From assembly GCF_003121705.1 (NCBI RefSeq), contig NZ_PYHR01000002.1, forward strand, positions 3,162,001-3,226,000: DNA of 64,000 bases, given 5' to 3'. Below the pieces are notes generated by a model. The model worked only from the letters and a program-made list of their open reading frames with translations, did not search any database and had not been told where the DNA came from. The translations under genes and the position numbers were made by a program. How positions within the stretch are numbered: position 1 is the stretch's first letter; each line of letters begins with the position of its first letter. The stretch is from Serinibacter arcticus. GTDB lineage: Bacteria; Actinomycetota; Actinomycetes; Actinomycetales; Beutenbergiaceae. Of the stretch, positions 1 through 8,985 are shown one piece after another.

Positions 1-1968
1 AGCGCGGCCGAGATCCGCGCGACGGCGGCGCGCTGGCTCGCGCGGATCGTCGCGGACGCAGCCCCCGAGCAGCGCGACGCCGTGCGCGAGGACGTGGTCG
101 AAACGCTGTCCGCCGCGCTCGGGACCGAGCGTCGCGAGGTCGTGCAGGCGGCGATCCTCGGCTCGCTGCGCACGATCGGCGTCGACATCTCCGCGCACCT
201 CTCGCCGGCCGCGCTCGGTGCCGCGGCGACCGCCGGACTGAAGAAGAAGGCGCCCGCGGGCATGGCCTGGGTGCCGCTGGACCAGCTGCCGGCCGCACGC
301 TGGGCCGACGGCTCCGACGTCGATCCCGCGATCCTGCGGTGGTGGGCCGTGCTCGCCGTCAAGCTCAAGGACCCGACCGGCGAGGGCCTCATCCCGCTGT
401 ACGTCTCGCTGCTGGACGTCCCGAGCCGGCAGGCGCTGGGCTCGTTCGTGCTCGGGGCCTGGATCGCGCACGACCTCACGCGCATGACCGAGGACGACGT
501 CCGCGCCGCGGCGACCGCGGAGGGTCCGGCCCGCCTCGCCCAGTACCAGCGGTGGGCCCAGCACGGCGGTCAGCACGCGCAGCGCTGGGGAACCCTCACG
601 CTGGCCGACGCGGAGAGCGAGATCGCCGAGGGGTTGCGCGGCACGTTCCTGGGCTCCGCGATCAAGGAGAAGGGCCTGCTGGCACTCGCCTCCGGCGCGC
701 CCGGGCACGAGCTCACCGAGGCGATCACCCGGTACGCCAAGCGGCACCCCGAGCGGCGCTCGCAGATCGAGACCCTGGTGGTCGCGGCGTCGGTCAACGA
801 CGACCCGGCGGCGCTGCAGGCGGTCATCTCTGTCGCACGCAGCTTCAAGCAGCGCACGGTGCGCGAGCGCGCGGGCGAGCTCGTCGAGCAGATCGCGCAG
901 CAGCGGGGCTGGAGTCCCGAGGAGCTGGCCGACCGCACGATCCCGACGGCGGGCTTCCCGAGCGCCGCGGAGCTCGCGGCCGAGCGTGACGGGGAGGGTG
1001 ACGGCGGCGCGGCCTCGAGCGGCGTCGCGACCCTGGACTACGGGTCCCGTCAGTTCACGATGCGGATCGGTGACGACCTCGCGCTGGCGCTGTTCTCGGG
1101 GGAGGGCAAGCCGCTCAAGACCCTGCCGAAACCGGGCGTGAAGGACGACGCCGAGCTCGCCAAGGCCGCCCGCTCCGCCTTCTCCTCCGCGAAGAAGGAG
1201 CTGGTCCAGGTCGTCGACCTGCAGTCGGCGCGACTGCAGGAGGCGATGGCGCTCGGACGCACCTGGGACGCTGCGACCTGGCGCACCGCCTTCCTCGAGC
1301 ACCCCGTCATGCGTCACCTCGTCTCCCGGCTCGTGTGGGCCGTCGGGCCCGTGGCCGGCGACGACGACGCGGACTCCCCGGCCGCCACCGTCCTGTTCGC
1401 CCCGACGCTCGACGGCGAGCTGCTCGACGCCGAGGACGGCGAGGTCGAGCTGCCCGTGGAGGGTGGCGCCGGCGACGCGGGTGTGCGGATCTGGCTCACC
1501 CACGTCAGCGGCCTCGAACCCGACGTCGCGCAGCACTGGCGCGAGCGGCTCGCCGACTACGGCATCACGCCGCTGTTCGACCAGCTCGACGCGGCCACCC
1601 CGCGCGTGGAGGCGTCGGCGACCGAGATCACCGACCGTCAGGGCTGGGTGATGACGGTCGGCGCGCTCAAGACCCGCGCCGCTCGTCACGGCTACCGGCC
1701 GGCGGCCGCCGAGGACGGCGGCTGGGTCGGCAGCGTGGTCAAGGACGTCGGGGCGTGGCAGGTCGCCGTCGAGATCACGGGGACCTACCCGGGCCAGGAG
1801 GTGGGGGAGAGCCTGGCGATCACGCGGCTCGTCCTCACCCGCGGCGGGCGCGACGAGGCCCTCCGCGACGTTCCGCCGGTGCTGCTCGCCGTCGCGTACA
1901 ACGACTACCTCGCGATCGCCGACGGCGGCGCGTTCGACCCCGAGTGGGCCAAGCGGACGGGATTCTGA
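1..1968 (+). CDS. DUF4132 (MolR/YehI-like) protein, 5' end outside window
   Basis: The frame is open from base 1, so the N-terminus lies upstream; an internal GTG at 82 is not a convincing start. The 655 visible residues begin with a helical, HEAT-like region. After a Gly/Ser/Ala-rich linker (near base 1000) comes the DUF4132 core, recognisable by LDYGSRQFTMRIGDDL, the Lys-rich stretch near base 1180 and the conserved ending AVAYNDYLAIADGG. E. coli MolR and YehI belong to this family; their molecular function is unknown. It ends with TGA two bases before the MoxR gene, so it heads the visible part of a co-transcribed unit with MoxR, DUF5682, VWA and SWIM genes. The family call is fairly sure from the C-terminal half. 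The function is not known. Confidence 0.8.
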   Translation, partial: SAAEIRATAARWLARIVADAAPEQRDAVREDVVETLSAALGTERREVVQAAILGSLRTIGVDISAHLSPAALGAAATAGLKKKAPAGMAWVPLDQLPAARWADGSDVDPAILRWWAVLAVKLKDPTGEGLIPLYVSLLDVPSRQALGSFVLGAWIAHDLTRMTEDDVRAAATAEGPARLAQYQRWAQHGGQHAQRWGTLTLADAESEIAEGLRGTFLGSAIKEKGLLALASGAPGHELTEAITRYAKRHPERRSQIETLVVAASVNDDPAALQAVISVARSFKQRTVRERAGELVEQIAQQRGWSPEELADRTIPTAGFPSAAELAAERDGEGDGGAASSGVATLDYGSRQFTMRIGDDLALALFSGEGKPLKTLPKPGVKDDAELAKAARSAFSSAKKELVQVVDLQSARLQEAMALGRTWDAATWRTAFLEHPVMRHLVSRLVWAVGPVAGDDDADSPAATVLFAPTLDGELLDAEDGEVELPVEGGAGDAGVRIWLTHVSGLEPDVAQHWRERLADYGITPLFDQLDAATPRVEASATEITDRQGWVMTVGALKTRAARHGYRPAAAEDGGWVGSVVKDVGAWQVAVEITGTYPGQEVGESLAITRLVLTRGGRDEALRDVPPVLLAVAYNDYLAIADGGAFDPEWAKRTGF

Positions 1969-1970
1969 CG

Positions 1971-3086
1971 ATGACGACACAGCCTCCGGCGGGTGCGCAG
2001 CCTCCGGCGACGGTCCGGCAGTCGGCCGAGGAGCGGTGGGCCGACGAGCTCGTCGCCCTCGACGCCTGGGACGCCGCGCGCGGGAACGCCGTCCCGCCCG
2101 GCTGGCGGCGCTCACCGCGGGCGGTGCGCGCGTTCGTCGTCGGGGCGCCCGATCTCGGGGTGAGCCGGAAGTACCTCGGCAACGACCCGCTCGTCGACCG
2201 CGCGATCGTCACGCTGCTGGGCCGCCAGGGCCTCATGCTCGTCGGTGATCCCGGGACGGCGAAGTCGATGCTCTCCGAGCTGCTCGCCGCCGCGATCAGC
2301 GGGACGTCGAACCTCACGATCCAGGGCACGGCCGGCACCACCGAGGACCACATCCGCTACTCGTGGAACTACTCGCTGCTGCTGGCCGAGGGTCCGACGG
2401 CACGGGCTCTCGTCCCCTCCCCGATCCACTCCGGGCTCGCCACCGGCCGGGTGGTCCGGTTCGAGGAGCTCACGCGGTGCGCGCCGGAGATCCAGGACGT
2501 GCTCGTCTCGGTCCTGTCGGAGAAGGCGCTGATGGTGCCCGAGATGGGCGCCGACGTCCGGGTCTCCGCGGCCCCCGGCTTCAACCTCATCGCGACCGCG
2601 AACCTGCGCGACCGCGGCGTGAACGAGATGTCGGCGGCCCTCAAGCGACGGTTCAACTTCGAGACGGTCCACCCGATCGCCGACCGGCAGCAGGAGATCG
2701 AGGTCATCGAGCGGCAGGTCGCCGTCGAGATCGGCGAGGCGGCCCCGCCGCCCTCGCGCGACGTGATCGACCTGCTCGTCACCGCCTTCCGCGAGCTCCG
2801 CACCGGCCGCACGGAGCAGGGCGTCGCGATCGTCGCGCCCGAGACCGTGATGTCGACGGCGGAGGCCGTGAACGTCGCCGTCTCCAGCGTCATGGAGGCG
2901 CGGTACTTCGGTGACGGGCGCGTCACGCCGACGCACCTGGCGCGTCAGCTCACCGGCGTCGCGCTCAAGGACTCCGCCGAGGACCGCACGCGGCTGCGCG
3001 CCTACCTCGACTCCGTGGTCCGTGACCGGGCCCGTCGATCGCCCGCGTGGCAGGAGTTCCACACCGCGGCGCGCGACATCTGGTGA
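1971..3086 (+). CDS. MoxR-family AAA+ ATPase (YehL-like)
   Basis: A 371-residue cytoplasmic AAA+ ATPase of the MoxR clade. Walker A is GDPGTAKS near residues 92-99; Walker B is the VVRFEEL stretch near 161-167; a sensor-1 region (ATANLRDRG) and an arginine-finger-like ALKRRF follow. MoxR ATPases are thought to act as chaperones or insertases with VWA partners, and a VWA gene lies two genes downstream. The ATG at 1971 is chosen because it sits two bases after the upstream stop and gives the usual family length; the open frame extends further upstream but runs through the DUF4132 gene. Gene order with SWIM and DUF4132 proteins matches the YehL subfamily. No substrate can be named. Confidence 0.92.
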   Translation: MTTQPPAGAQPPATVRQSAEERWADELVALDAWDAARGNAVPPGWRRSPRAVRAFVVGAPDLGVSRKYLGNDPLVDRAIVTLLGRQGLMLVGDPGTAKSMLSELLAAAISGTSNLTIQGTAGTTEDHIRYSWNYSLLLAEGPTARALVPSPIHSGLATGRVVRFEELTRCAPEIQDVLVSVLSEKALMVPEMGADVRVSAAPGFNLIATANLRDRGVNEMSAALKRRFNFETVHPIADRQQEIEVIERQVAVEIGEAAPPPSRDVIDLLVTAFRELRTGRTEQGVAIVAPETVMSTAEAVNVAVSSVMEARYFGDGRVTPTHLARQLTGVALKDSAEDRTRLRAYLDSVVRDRARRSPAWQEFHTAARDIW

Positions 3087-3090
3087 CCGC

Positions 3091-5607
3091 GTGAGCGACG
3101 GTGCCGGTCAGGGCGACGCCGACGCCCGGCTCGACCGCGCCCGCGCGGCCCGGCAGCGGCTGGCCGACGGCGGGATCCACCTCGCCGGGATCCGGCACCA
3201 CAGCCCGCGGTGCGCCCGGGCGGTCGGGCGGCTCATCGAGGAGGTGCGGCCCGCCGTCGTGCTCATCGAGGGGCCGGACGACCTCGACCCCCTGCTGCCG
3301 GCGCTCGCGCACCCGGACACGGTGCCCCCCGTCGCGCTGCTGACGCTGCGGGGCGAGGGTGCGGGCGCCGTCAGCGCGCTCTACCCGCTCGCGTCGTTCT
3401 CACCCGAGTGGGTGGCGGTGCGGACGGCGAGCGCCCTGGGCGTGCCGGTGCACCTCGTGGACCTGCCGTGGTCGGGGCGCGCGGGGGAGGCGGACGAGGT
3501 CGAGCCGGGTCCCGGGGGCGAGGGAGGCGCGGACGAGGGGCGGCCCGACGACGTCGCGCTCCTGCGCCGCACGCTGCAGTCCGAGCGGTACTTCGCACAC
3601 AGCCGCACGCTCGCCGAGCTCGCCCGGCGGTTCGGGTGCCGCGACCACGACGAGCTGTGGGAGCACCTGTTCGAGATCGCTCGCGACCCGGGCGGCGAGG
3701 CAGCACCCGGGTCGCACGCCGTCGTCCTCGACGACGTGTTCGTCTGGGCGGCGCTCTCGCGCCTGGACTACGAGGTGGAGGTCCTCGCGGCCGAGGGGTC
3801 GCTCGCGCGCGAGCACCGCATGCTCGAGCACGTCGAGCGGTGGCGCGGGCAGGTGGACGGTCCGATCGTCGTCGTGACCGGCGCGTTCCACACGCTCGCG
3901 CTCGTCGAGGCGCTCGCCGATCTGCCCGGCGGGGAGCTCGTGCGGACGGCGAGAACCGGGACCGCTCGGCCCCGGGCTGCCGGGACCGAGCCCGGGTGGC
4001 TCATCCGCTACACGCTCGACCAGCTCGACGGCCTGCGTGGCTACGGCGCGGGCATGCCATCGCCGGGCTTCCACCAGCGGGTGTGGGACGCGGCGGACCC
4101 GGGCGTCGTCGCGCGCGACGTGCTGCTTGACCTCGCGGCGGATGCCAACGCGTCGGGGCAGCTCGACCGCATCGGCACCGCGTCCCTGACGCAGGCGGTG
4201 CTGCAGGCCGAGCGGCTGGCGGACCTGCGCGAGCACGCCTGGCCGGGGCGGACGGACGTGCTCGACGCCGTCGTCTCGTGCCTGACGCAAGGAGAGGTGC
4301 CGCCCGCGCTGCGCGAGTCGCTCGGGCGGGTGCTCGGCGGGACGAGGCTCGGCGAGCTGCCGTCGGACCTGCCGCAGCCGCCGCTCGTCGCGGCGGCGCG
4401 ACGGCGTGCGGAGCAGCTGCGGTTCGTCGTCGCCGACGCACAGCCCCGCACCACGAGTCTCGACGTCTACCGGCAGCCCGGGGCGCGGTCGCGGTCGCGC
4501 TACCTCGCGCTGATGACGCTGCTCGGGACCGGGTTCGCGCGGCTGCTGTCCGGGCCGCGGTACGCGAGCGGGACCGACGTGCACCTGCTGCGGGAGACGT
4601 GGGAGTACGCGTGGACGCCGGGCGTCGAGACCCGGCTGGTCGGCCTGATCGAGCTGGGTTCGACCCCGGAGGAGGCGGCGACGGCGCTGCTCGCCCGCCG
4701 GGCCGACGCGCTCACCGCGGCGGACTCCCCGCCGTCGCCCCGCGAGCTCGCCGCACTGGTGACCGACGCCGCGCAGGCCGGGCTCGCCGCGCTCGTCCCG
4801 CCGCTGCTGGCCCGGGTGCGCGAGGCGATGGAGACGACGGCGGACCTCGGGGCGCTCGCGGACGCGGGGGCCGTGCTGCTGCGGGCGTGGAGCGCGCGCG
4901 AGCACCTCGACCTCGGGGACTCGGCCGGCGCGCTGCTCGGCGTGATCGACGAGGCGCTGCTCGGGTCCGGTCACCGGCTCGCGCTGCTCGGCTCGTGCGC
5001 GCCGGAGGAGGAGGCGGCGGCGATCGGGGCCGTCGTCGGGGTCCGGCGCCTCGTGCTGGAGCGGGGTCGGGCCGACGGGTCGACGCGTGCGGCCGAGGCG
5101 GTGCTGCCGACGCTGACGCGGATGCGCGACGACGTCGACACCGCGGCCGGGGTGCGCGGTGCGCTGCTCGCCCTGGCCGTCACGGACGGTGAGCTGCCCG
5201 ACGCCGAGCTGGCCTCCGCCGTCGGGACGGCCCTCGCCCCGGGGGCGGATCCGGGGGTCGGCGTGCGGCTGCTCGAGGGCGTGATGACGGTGGCGCCCGA
5301 GCTCGTGGTGCGCGACCGCGGGCTGCTCGGGGTGCTCGACCGGCGGCTCGGCAGCCTCGAGGACGAGCAGTTCCTCACGCTGCTGCCCGACCTGCGGCGC
5401 TCGTTCGCACGCCTGCGCCCGATCGACACCGACCGGCTCGCGCGGCACGTCGCCGAGGCGACCGGGGTGCGCGTCGAAGAGCTGGCGGCGCGCCTGGAGA
5501 CGAGCGAGGCCGACCTCGCGCTGGGGACGGCCGTGGACGCCGAGGTGCGCGCGAGCCTCGTCGACGACGCGCTGCTCGCGTGGGCCGGGGGTGAGGGGCG
5601 TGGCTGA
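3091..5607 (+). CDS. DUF5682 family protein (YehM-position)
   Basis: An 838-residue protein starting at GTG 3091, four bases after the MoxR stop. The N-terminal third carries GIRHHSPRCAR (about residues 31-41), VVLIEGPDDL (about 55-64) and a later VVTGAFHTLAL (about 263-273). The spacing of conserved His and Glu residues recalls the TraB/TIKI/EreA-like hydrolase superfamily, but that link is my inference from motif appearance only. The remaining two thirds is Leu/Ala-rich and probably helical-repeat. No signal peptide or membrane segment is visible. It lies between MoxR and VWA genes, the position E. coli YehM takes between YehL and YehP. Function unknown; a client-handling or enzymatic subunit of the MoxR-VWA machine is plausible. 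Confidence 0.75.
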   Translation: MSDGAGQGDADARLDRARAARQRLADGGIHLAGIRHHSPRCARAVGRLIEEVRPAVVLIEGPDDLDPLLPALAHPDTVPPVALLTLRGEGAGAVSALYPLASFSPEWVAVRTASALGVPVHLVDLPWSGRAGEADEVEPGPGGEGGADEGRPDDVALLRRTLQSERYFAHSRTLAELARRFGCRDHDELWEHLFEIARDPGGEAAPGSHAVVLDDVFVWAALSRLDYEVEVLAAEGSLAREHRMLEHVERWRGQVDGPIVVVTGAFHTLALVEALADLPGGELVRTARTGTARPRAAGTEPGWLIRYTLDQLDGLRGYGAGMPSPGFHQRVWDAADPGVVARDVLLDLAADANASGQLDRIGTASLTQAVLQAERLADLREHAWPGRTDVLDAVVSCLTQGEVPPALRESLGRVLGGTRLGELPSDLPQPPLVAAARRRAEQLRFVVADAQPRTTSLDVYRQPGARSRSRYLALMTLLGTGFARLLSGPRYASGTDVHLLRETWEYAWTPGVETRLVGLIELGSTPEEAATALLARRADALTAADSPPSPRELAALVTDAAQAGLAALVPPLLARVREAMETTADLGALADAGAVLLRAWSAREHLDLGDSAGALLGVIDEALLGSGHRLALLGSCAPEEEAAAIGAVVGVRRLVLERGRADGSTRAAEAVLPTLTRMRDDVDTAAGVRGALLALAVTDGELPDAELASAVGTALAPGADPGVGVRLLEGVMTVAPELVVRDRGLLGVLDRRLGSLEDEQFLTLLPDLRRSFARLRPIDTDRLARHVAEATGVRVEELAARLETSEADLALGTAVDAEVRASLVDDALLAWAGGEGRG

Positions 5608-6775
5608 GATCCCCGACGGCGACGGGCTGACCGACCTCGAGCGCGCGCGGCGGTGGCGGCTCGTGCTCGGCCGCTACTCGCGCGAGCAGCTCGGCGGGGC
5701 CGGGCTGAGCGGGAGCGAGACGCAGGTCGACCAGCTGCTGGGGCGCCTCTACGACGACACGTACGACCGCCGGGGTCACCGCGGCGGACAGGGGCGGGCG
5801 CGCGGGCGCAGCGGCAGCGGTGGGAGTGACGACCCGGCGTCGCTGACCGCGGTGACGTGGCTCGCCCGCTCGCGCGAGCTGTTCCCGGCCGCCACCTTCG
5901 ATCGGCTGCAGGCGCGCGCCGTCGGGGCGTTCGGGCTGGACGAGATGCTCAAGGATCCCGCGACGGCGTCCTCGCTCACCCCGAGCGCCGAGCTCGGCGC
6001 GGCCCTGCTGACGATGCGCGGCACGCTCTCGCGCGACCTCGAGGGGCAGCTGCGCGAGGTGATCGGGCGCGTGGTCGAGGACATCCTCAGCCGGATCCGG
6101 TTCGCCTTCGCCCAGGCCGTGCGGGGGAGGCGGGACCGGTTCTCCGCCTCGCCGATCGCCGTCGCGAGCAACTTCGACTGGCGCCGCACCATCGCCGCCA
6201 ACCTCCGCAACGTCGACCCCGAGACCGGACGGATGACGATCGACCGGCCGCGGTTCCACTCCGCGACCCGGCGCACGTGGGAGTGGGACGTCATCATCTG
6301 CATCGACCAGAGCGGGTCGATGGCGTCCTCGGTGCTGCACAGCGCGGTGTGCGCGAGCATCCTCGCGTCGCTGCCCGGCGTGAGCGTGAAGATCGTGCTG
6401 TTCTCGACGTCGGTGGTCGACGTCAGCCACCTCGCCTCCGACCCCGTCGAGCTGCTGATGACGGCGCAGCTCGGCGGTGGGACGGACATCGCCAGGGCCC
6501 TGGCCTACTGCGAGTCGCTCGTGACGCGGCCCCGGCACACCGTCGTCGCGCTGCTGTCCGACTTCGAGGAGGGCGGATCGGTGACGCACCTGCTCGGGAC
6601 CGTCGCGAGGCTGCACGCCTCGGGGGTCACGCTGCTCGGGATGGCGGCGCTCGACGAGGCGGCGGAGGGTGTCTACGACACGGCGATGGCGCGGCGGCTG
6701 GCCGACCGGGGGATGGACGTCGCGGCGTTCACGCCGGAGCAGTTCGGGCAGTGGCTCGGGGAGGTGCTGGGGTGA
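5591..6775 (+). CDS. VWA domain protein of MoxR system (YehP-like)
   Basis: A 394-residue cytoplasmic protein with a C-terminal von Willebrand A domain. The MIDAS metal site is visible as DQSGSMASS (near residue 239), followed by the threonine motif GGGTDIARA and LLSDFEEGG. The N-terminal half has RxGxxR-rich linkers and a helical segment typical of VWA partners of MoxR ATPases. In the known MoxR-VWA pairs the VWA protein is the metal-dependent adaptor presenting targets to the ATPase. The gene overlaps DUF5682 by 17 bases; a second GTG at 5600 is an equally possible start. It overlaps the SWIM gene by GTGA, implying coupled translation. Confidence 0.88.
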   Translation: MRGVAEIPDGDGLTDLERARRWRLVLGRYSREQLGGAGLSGSETQVDQLLGRLYDDTYDRRGHRGGQGRARGRSGSGGSDDPASLTAVTWLARSRELFPAATFDRLQARAVGAFGLDEMLKDPATASSLTPSAELGAALLTMRGTLSRDLEGQLREVIGRVVEDILSRIRFAFAQAVRGRRDRFSASPIAVASNFDWRRTIAANLRNVDPETGRMTIDRPRFHSATRRTWEWDVIICIDQSGSMASSVLHSAVCASILASLPGVSVKIVLFSTSVVDVSHLASDPVELLMTAQLGGGTDIARALAYCESLVTRPRHTVVALLSDFEEGGSVTHLLGTVARLHASGVTLLGMAALDEAAEGVYDTAMARRLADRGMDVAAFTPEQFGQWLGEVLG

Positions 6776-8919
6776 GCGGGGCTGGGGGCGTGGGGTTGCC
6801 GGCGTGGGCGGGGACCTATCGCGGGTACGACGACGTCGCGCTCACCGCGGCGGCCAGCGCCGGCCTCGTGAAGCGCGCACGGGGGCTGCTGGTGTCGGCG
6901 CCGCCCGCCTGGGTGTCGGCAGGCGAGCGCGACGGCGTCGTGCTCGCCCACAAGCAGGAGGTGCGGCTCGACGCCTCGGGTCCGGCGGCAGCGCGGTGCG
7001 CGTGTCCCGCGGCGGGGGTGTGCGTGCACATCGTGCTGGCGTGCCTGTTCGTGCACGAGGGGGTCGCGGGTGGCGCGGGTGGCATGGAGGTGGGCGCGGA
7101 GGTGCGCGCCGAGGTGGGGGCGGAGGTGGGCGCCGAGGTGTGCGAGGGGCCCGCGGCGGCCGAGCCCGTCCCCGAACCTGTCTCGGGTCCGTCCGCGCTC
7201 GACGACCTCGCCACCCTCGTCCCCGACCACGCGATCCGGCGGTCGGGCGTCGTGGCGGGCCGCGCCGTCGCGAACCGGCTCGCCCGGATCTCGGGGGCGA
7301 GCGCCGGCGCCGAGACCGTGGTCGAGGCGCACCGGATCGTCGTGACCTGGGACGGGACCGCCGTCGTGATCGTCGCCGGCGCCGGGTGGGACGGGATCCT
7401 GGTGCCGTCCGGCGTCGCCCACCAGCGGGCCGCGGAGCTGCGGCTCGAGGGGGTCGTGCGGGCCCGGCGGGCGCTCGGGCTCGGGTGGGAGTGGCCGGAG
7501 GGCCTGCTCCGGCCCGACGGCACCGGAGCGCTGACCGATGACGAGCGTGCGTTCCTCGAGTCCGTCCGGTCGGTCCTGACGGGGGCGCTGGTGACCGGCG
7601 TCGCGCGGTTGGACGCCACCGTGCCGCTGCGCGTCGAGGCGACGGTGACGGCGGCGCGGGCGCACCACCTGCCGGAGCTGGCGCGGGCGCTCGCACGGGT
7701 GAGCGAGGCGATGAGGCAGGTCGTGGCCGGGTCCGACGCCGTGACGGACGCCGACGTGGTCGGTGCCGTCGCGCGAGCGTGGGCCTTCACGCGGGCCCTC
7801 GAGGCGGCCGACGGCGAGGGGCTGGCGGGACTGCGCGGGCGGGCGCGAGAGGTCGACGACGCCGACGACGTGCGCATCCAGCCCGTCGGCGCGTGGACGT
7901 GGCAGGCCGCGAGCGGGGCGCGCGGGGCGACGGTGGCGTTCCTGACGTCGTCGGGCGGCGAGGCCGTGCACCAGTCGGTGGCGGGTCGCGCGCGGAGCCA
8001 GGACCCGACGTTCCGGGTGGAGTCGGCGGCGATCTGGGGGGTCGCGGTGACGAACCTGCTCGACCGGACCTGGACGCTGCAGGGTGCGCGGTTCGGTCAG
8101 GGGGCGGAGGTCAGCTCGAGCGATCGGACGCAGGCGGTGCCGGGTGGCGCGCCCGATGCGGCGTGGCTCGCCGACGCGGGAGTCGATCGGTGGGCGGAGC
8201 TGCCGCCGCGGCGGGCGCCCCGGCTGCTGGACGAGGGTGGCGGTCTCTCGCTGCTGCGCCCGACGTCGGTGGGGCGGCTGCGGCTCGACGAGGTTGACCA
8301 GGAGCTGGTGTGGCCGCTCGTGGACGCCGACGGCGCCGAGCTCGAGGTACGACTCGGGGTGCTCGGCGGGGGCTGGGCCGCGGCCGACAACCTGACCCGG
8401 CTGGCCGAGTCGGTGGGGTCGGCAGGGCTTCGCCTGACCCACGTGCTGGTGCGGCGGGGTGCCGGGGCGCCCGTGCCGCTGAGCGTTGTCGTCGTGCGAT
8501 CGAGCGGGGATGTCGAGGTGCGATCCTTCACGCTCGGGTGGCCGCAGCCGCGGGTGGCCCGGGGGCTGCTGGGTGGATTCGGGGGACTCCGAAAGGCGCT
8601 CGAGGCGTTGCGAGCCCGGGTCGAGCGGCGGCCGGAGGAGGTCCGCGAGGCCACCGTTCCGCCCGTGGCGCTGCTGTGCGAGCGGGTCCGGGAGGCATGC
8701 GTCGACGTCGCGGTGTCGGGGCGGCAGGTGCTGGGCGAGGCTGAGGGGGAGCGTGCACGGCTCCTGGCGCGGCGGTGCGGCGACGTCGGACTCACCGCGC
8801 TGGCCGGGGCGCTCGCCCGATGGGCTGATGCAGGGACGAGTGCTGCCGAACCCGAGGCGCTGCTGCGGGTGCTGCTGCTGGCGGAGCGCGCGAGCGTGGT
8901 GGCCGCCGGGGAGGCGTGA
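6772..8919 (+). CDS. SWIM zinc-finger protein (YehQ-like)
   Basis: A 715-residue protein starting at GTG 6772, overlapping the VWA stop by four bases. A SWIM zinc finger of the form CxCx5CxH is clear: Cys76, Cys78, Cys84 and His86. SWIM fingers bind nucleic acid or protein partners. After it come repeats of a Glu-Val-Gly-Ala type unit (bases 7084-7146), a low-complexity spacer, then about 520 residues of mostly helical sequence without a recognisable catalytic motif. E. coli YehQ, at the end of the yehL-yehM-yehP-yehQ series, is also a SWIM protein, so the gene set is collinear. The last bases of the gene lie in a 13-bp tandem repeat. The role within the MoxR-VWA complex is unknown. Confidence 0.85.
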   Translation: MSGAGGVGLPAWAGTYRGYDDVALTAAASAGLVKRARGLLVSAPPAWVSAGERDGVVLAHKQEVRLDASGPAAARCACPAAGVCVHIVLACLFVHEGVAGGAGGMEVGAEVRAEVGAEVGAEVCEGPAAAEPVPEPVSGPSALDDLATLVPDHAIRRSGVVAGRAVANRLARISGASAGAETVVEAHRIVVTWDGTAVVIVAGAGWDGILVPSGVAHQRAAELRLEGVVRARRALGLGWEWPEGLLRPDGTGALTDDERAFLESVRSVLTGALVTGVARLDATVPLRVEATVTAARAHHLPELARALARVSEAMRQVVAGSDAVTDADVVGAVARAWAFTRALEAADGEGLAGLRGRAREVDDADDVRIQPVGAWTWQAASGARGATVAFLTSSGGEAVHQSVAGRARSQDPTFRVESAAIWGVAVTNLLDRTWTLQGARFGQGAEVSSSDRTQAVPGGAPDAAWLADAGVDRWAELPPRRAPRLLDEGGGLSLLRPTSVGRLRLDEVDQELVWPLVDADGAELEVRLGVLGGGWAAADNLTRLAESVGSAGLRLTHVLVRRGAGAPVPLSVVVVRSSGDVEVRSFTLGWPQPRVARGLLGGFGGLRKALEALRARVERRPEEVREATVPPVALLCERVREACVDVAVSGRQVLGEAEGERARLLARRCGDVGLTALAGALARWADAGTSAAEPEALLRVLLLAERASVVAAGEA

Positions 8920-8949
8920 GCGGGAGGCGTGACCGGGAGGCGTGACCGG
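8911..8949. repeat. Three tandem 13-bp repeats across SWIM gene stop
   Basis: Three head-to-tail copies of gaggcgtgaNcgg: 8911-8923, 8924-8936 and 8937-8949. The second and third are identical. The first copy holds the TGA stop of the SWIM gene and the others lie just beyond it. This looks like a recent slippage duplication of the gene end; no function is implied. Confidence 0.9.
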
Positions 8950-8985
8950 GAGTGGCGGGCTCCGTCGTGCGTCACACGGCTCAGG

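Noticed and set aside
3400-5448. Long antisense frame over the DUF5682 gene
   Set aside because: No domain or motif, Arg/Pro-rich, no ribosome site; a compositional artefact.
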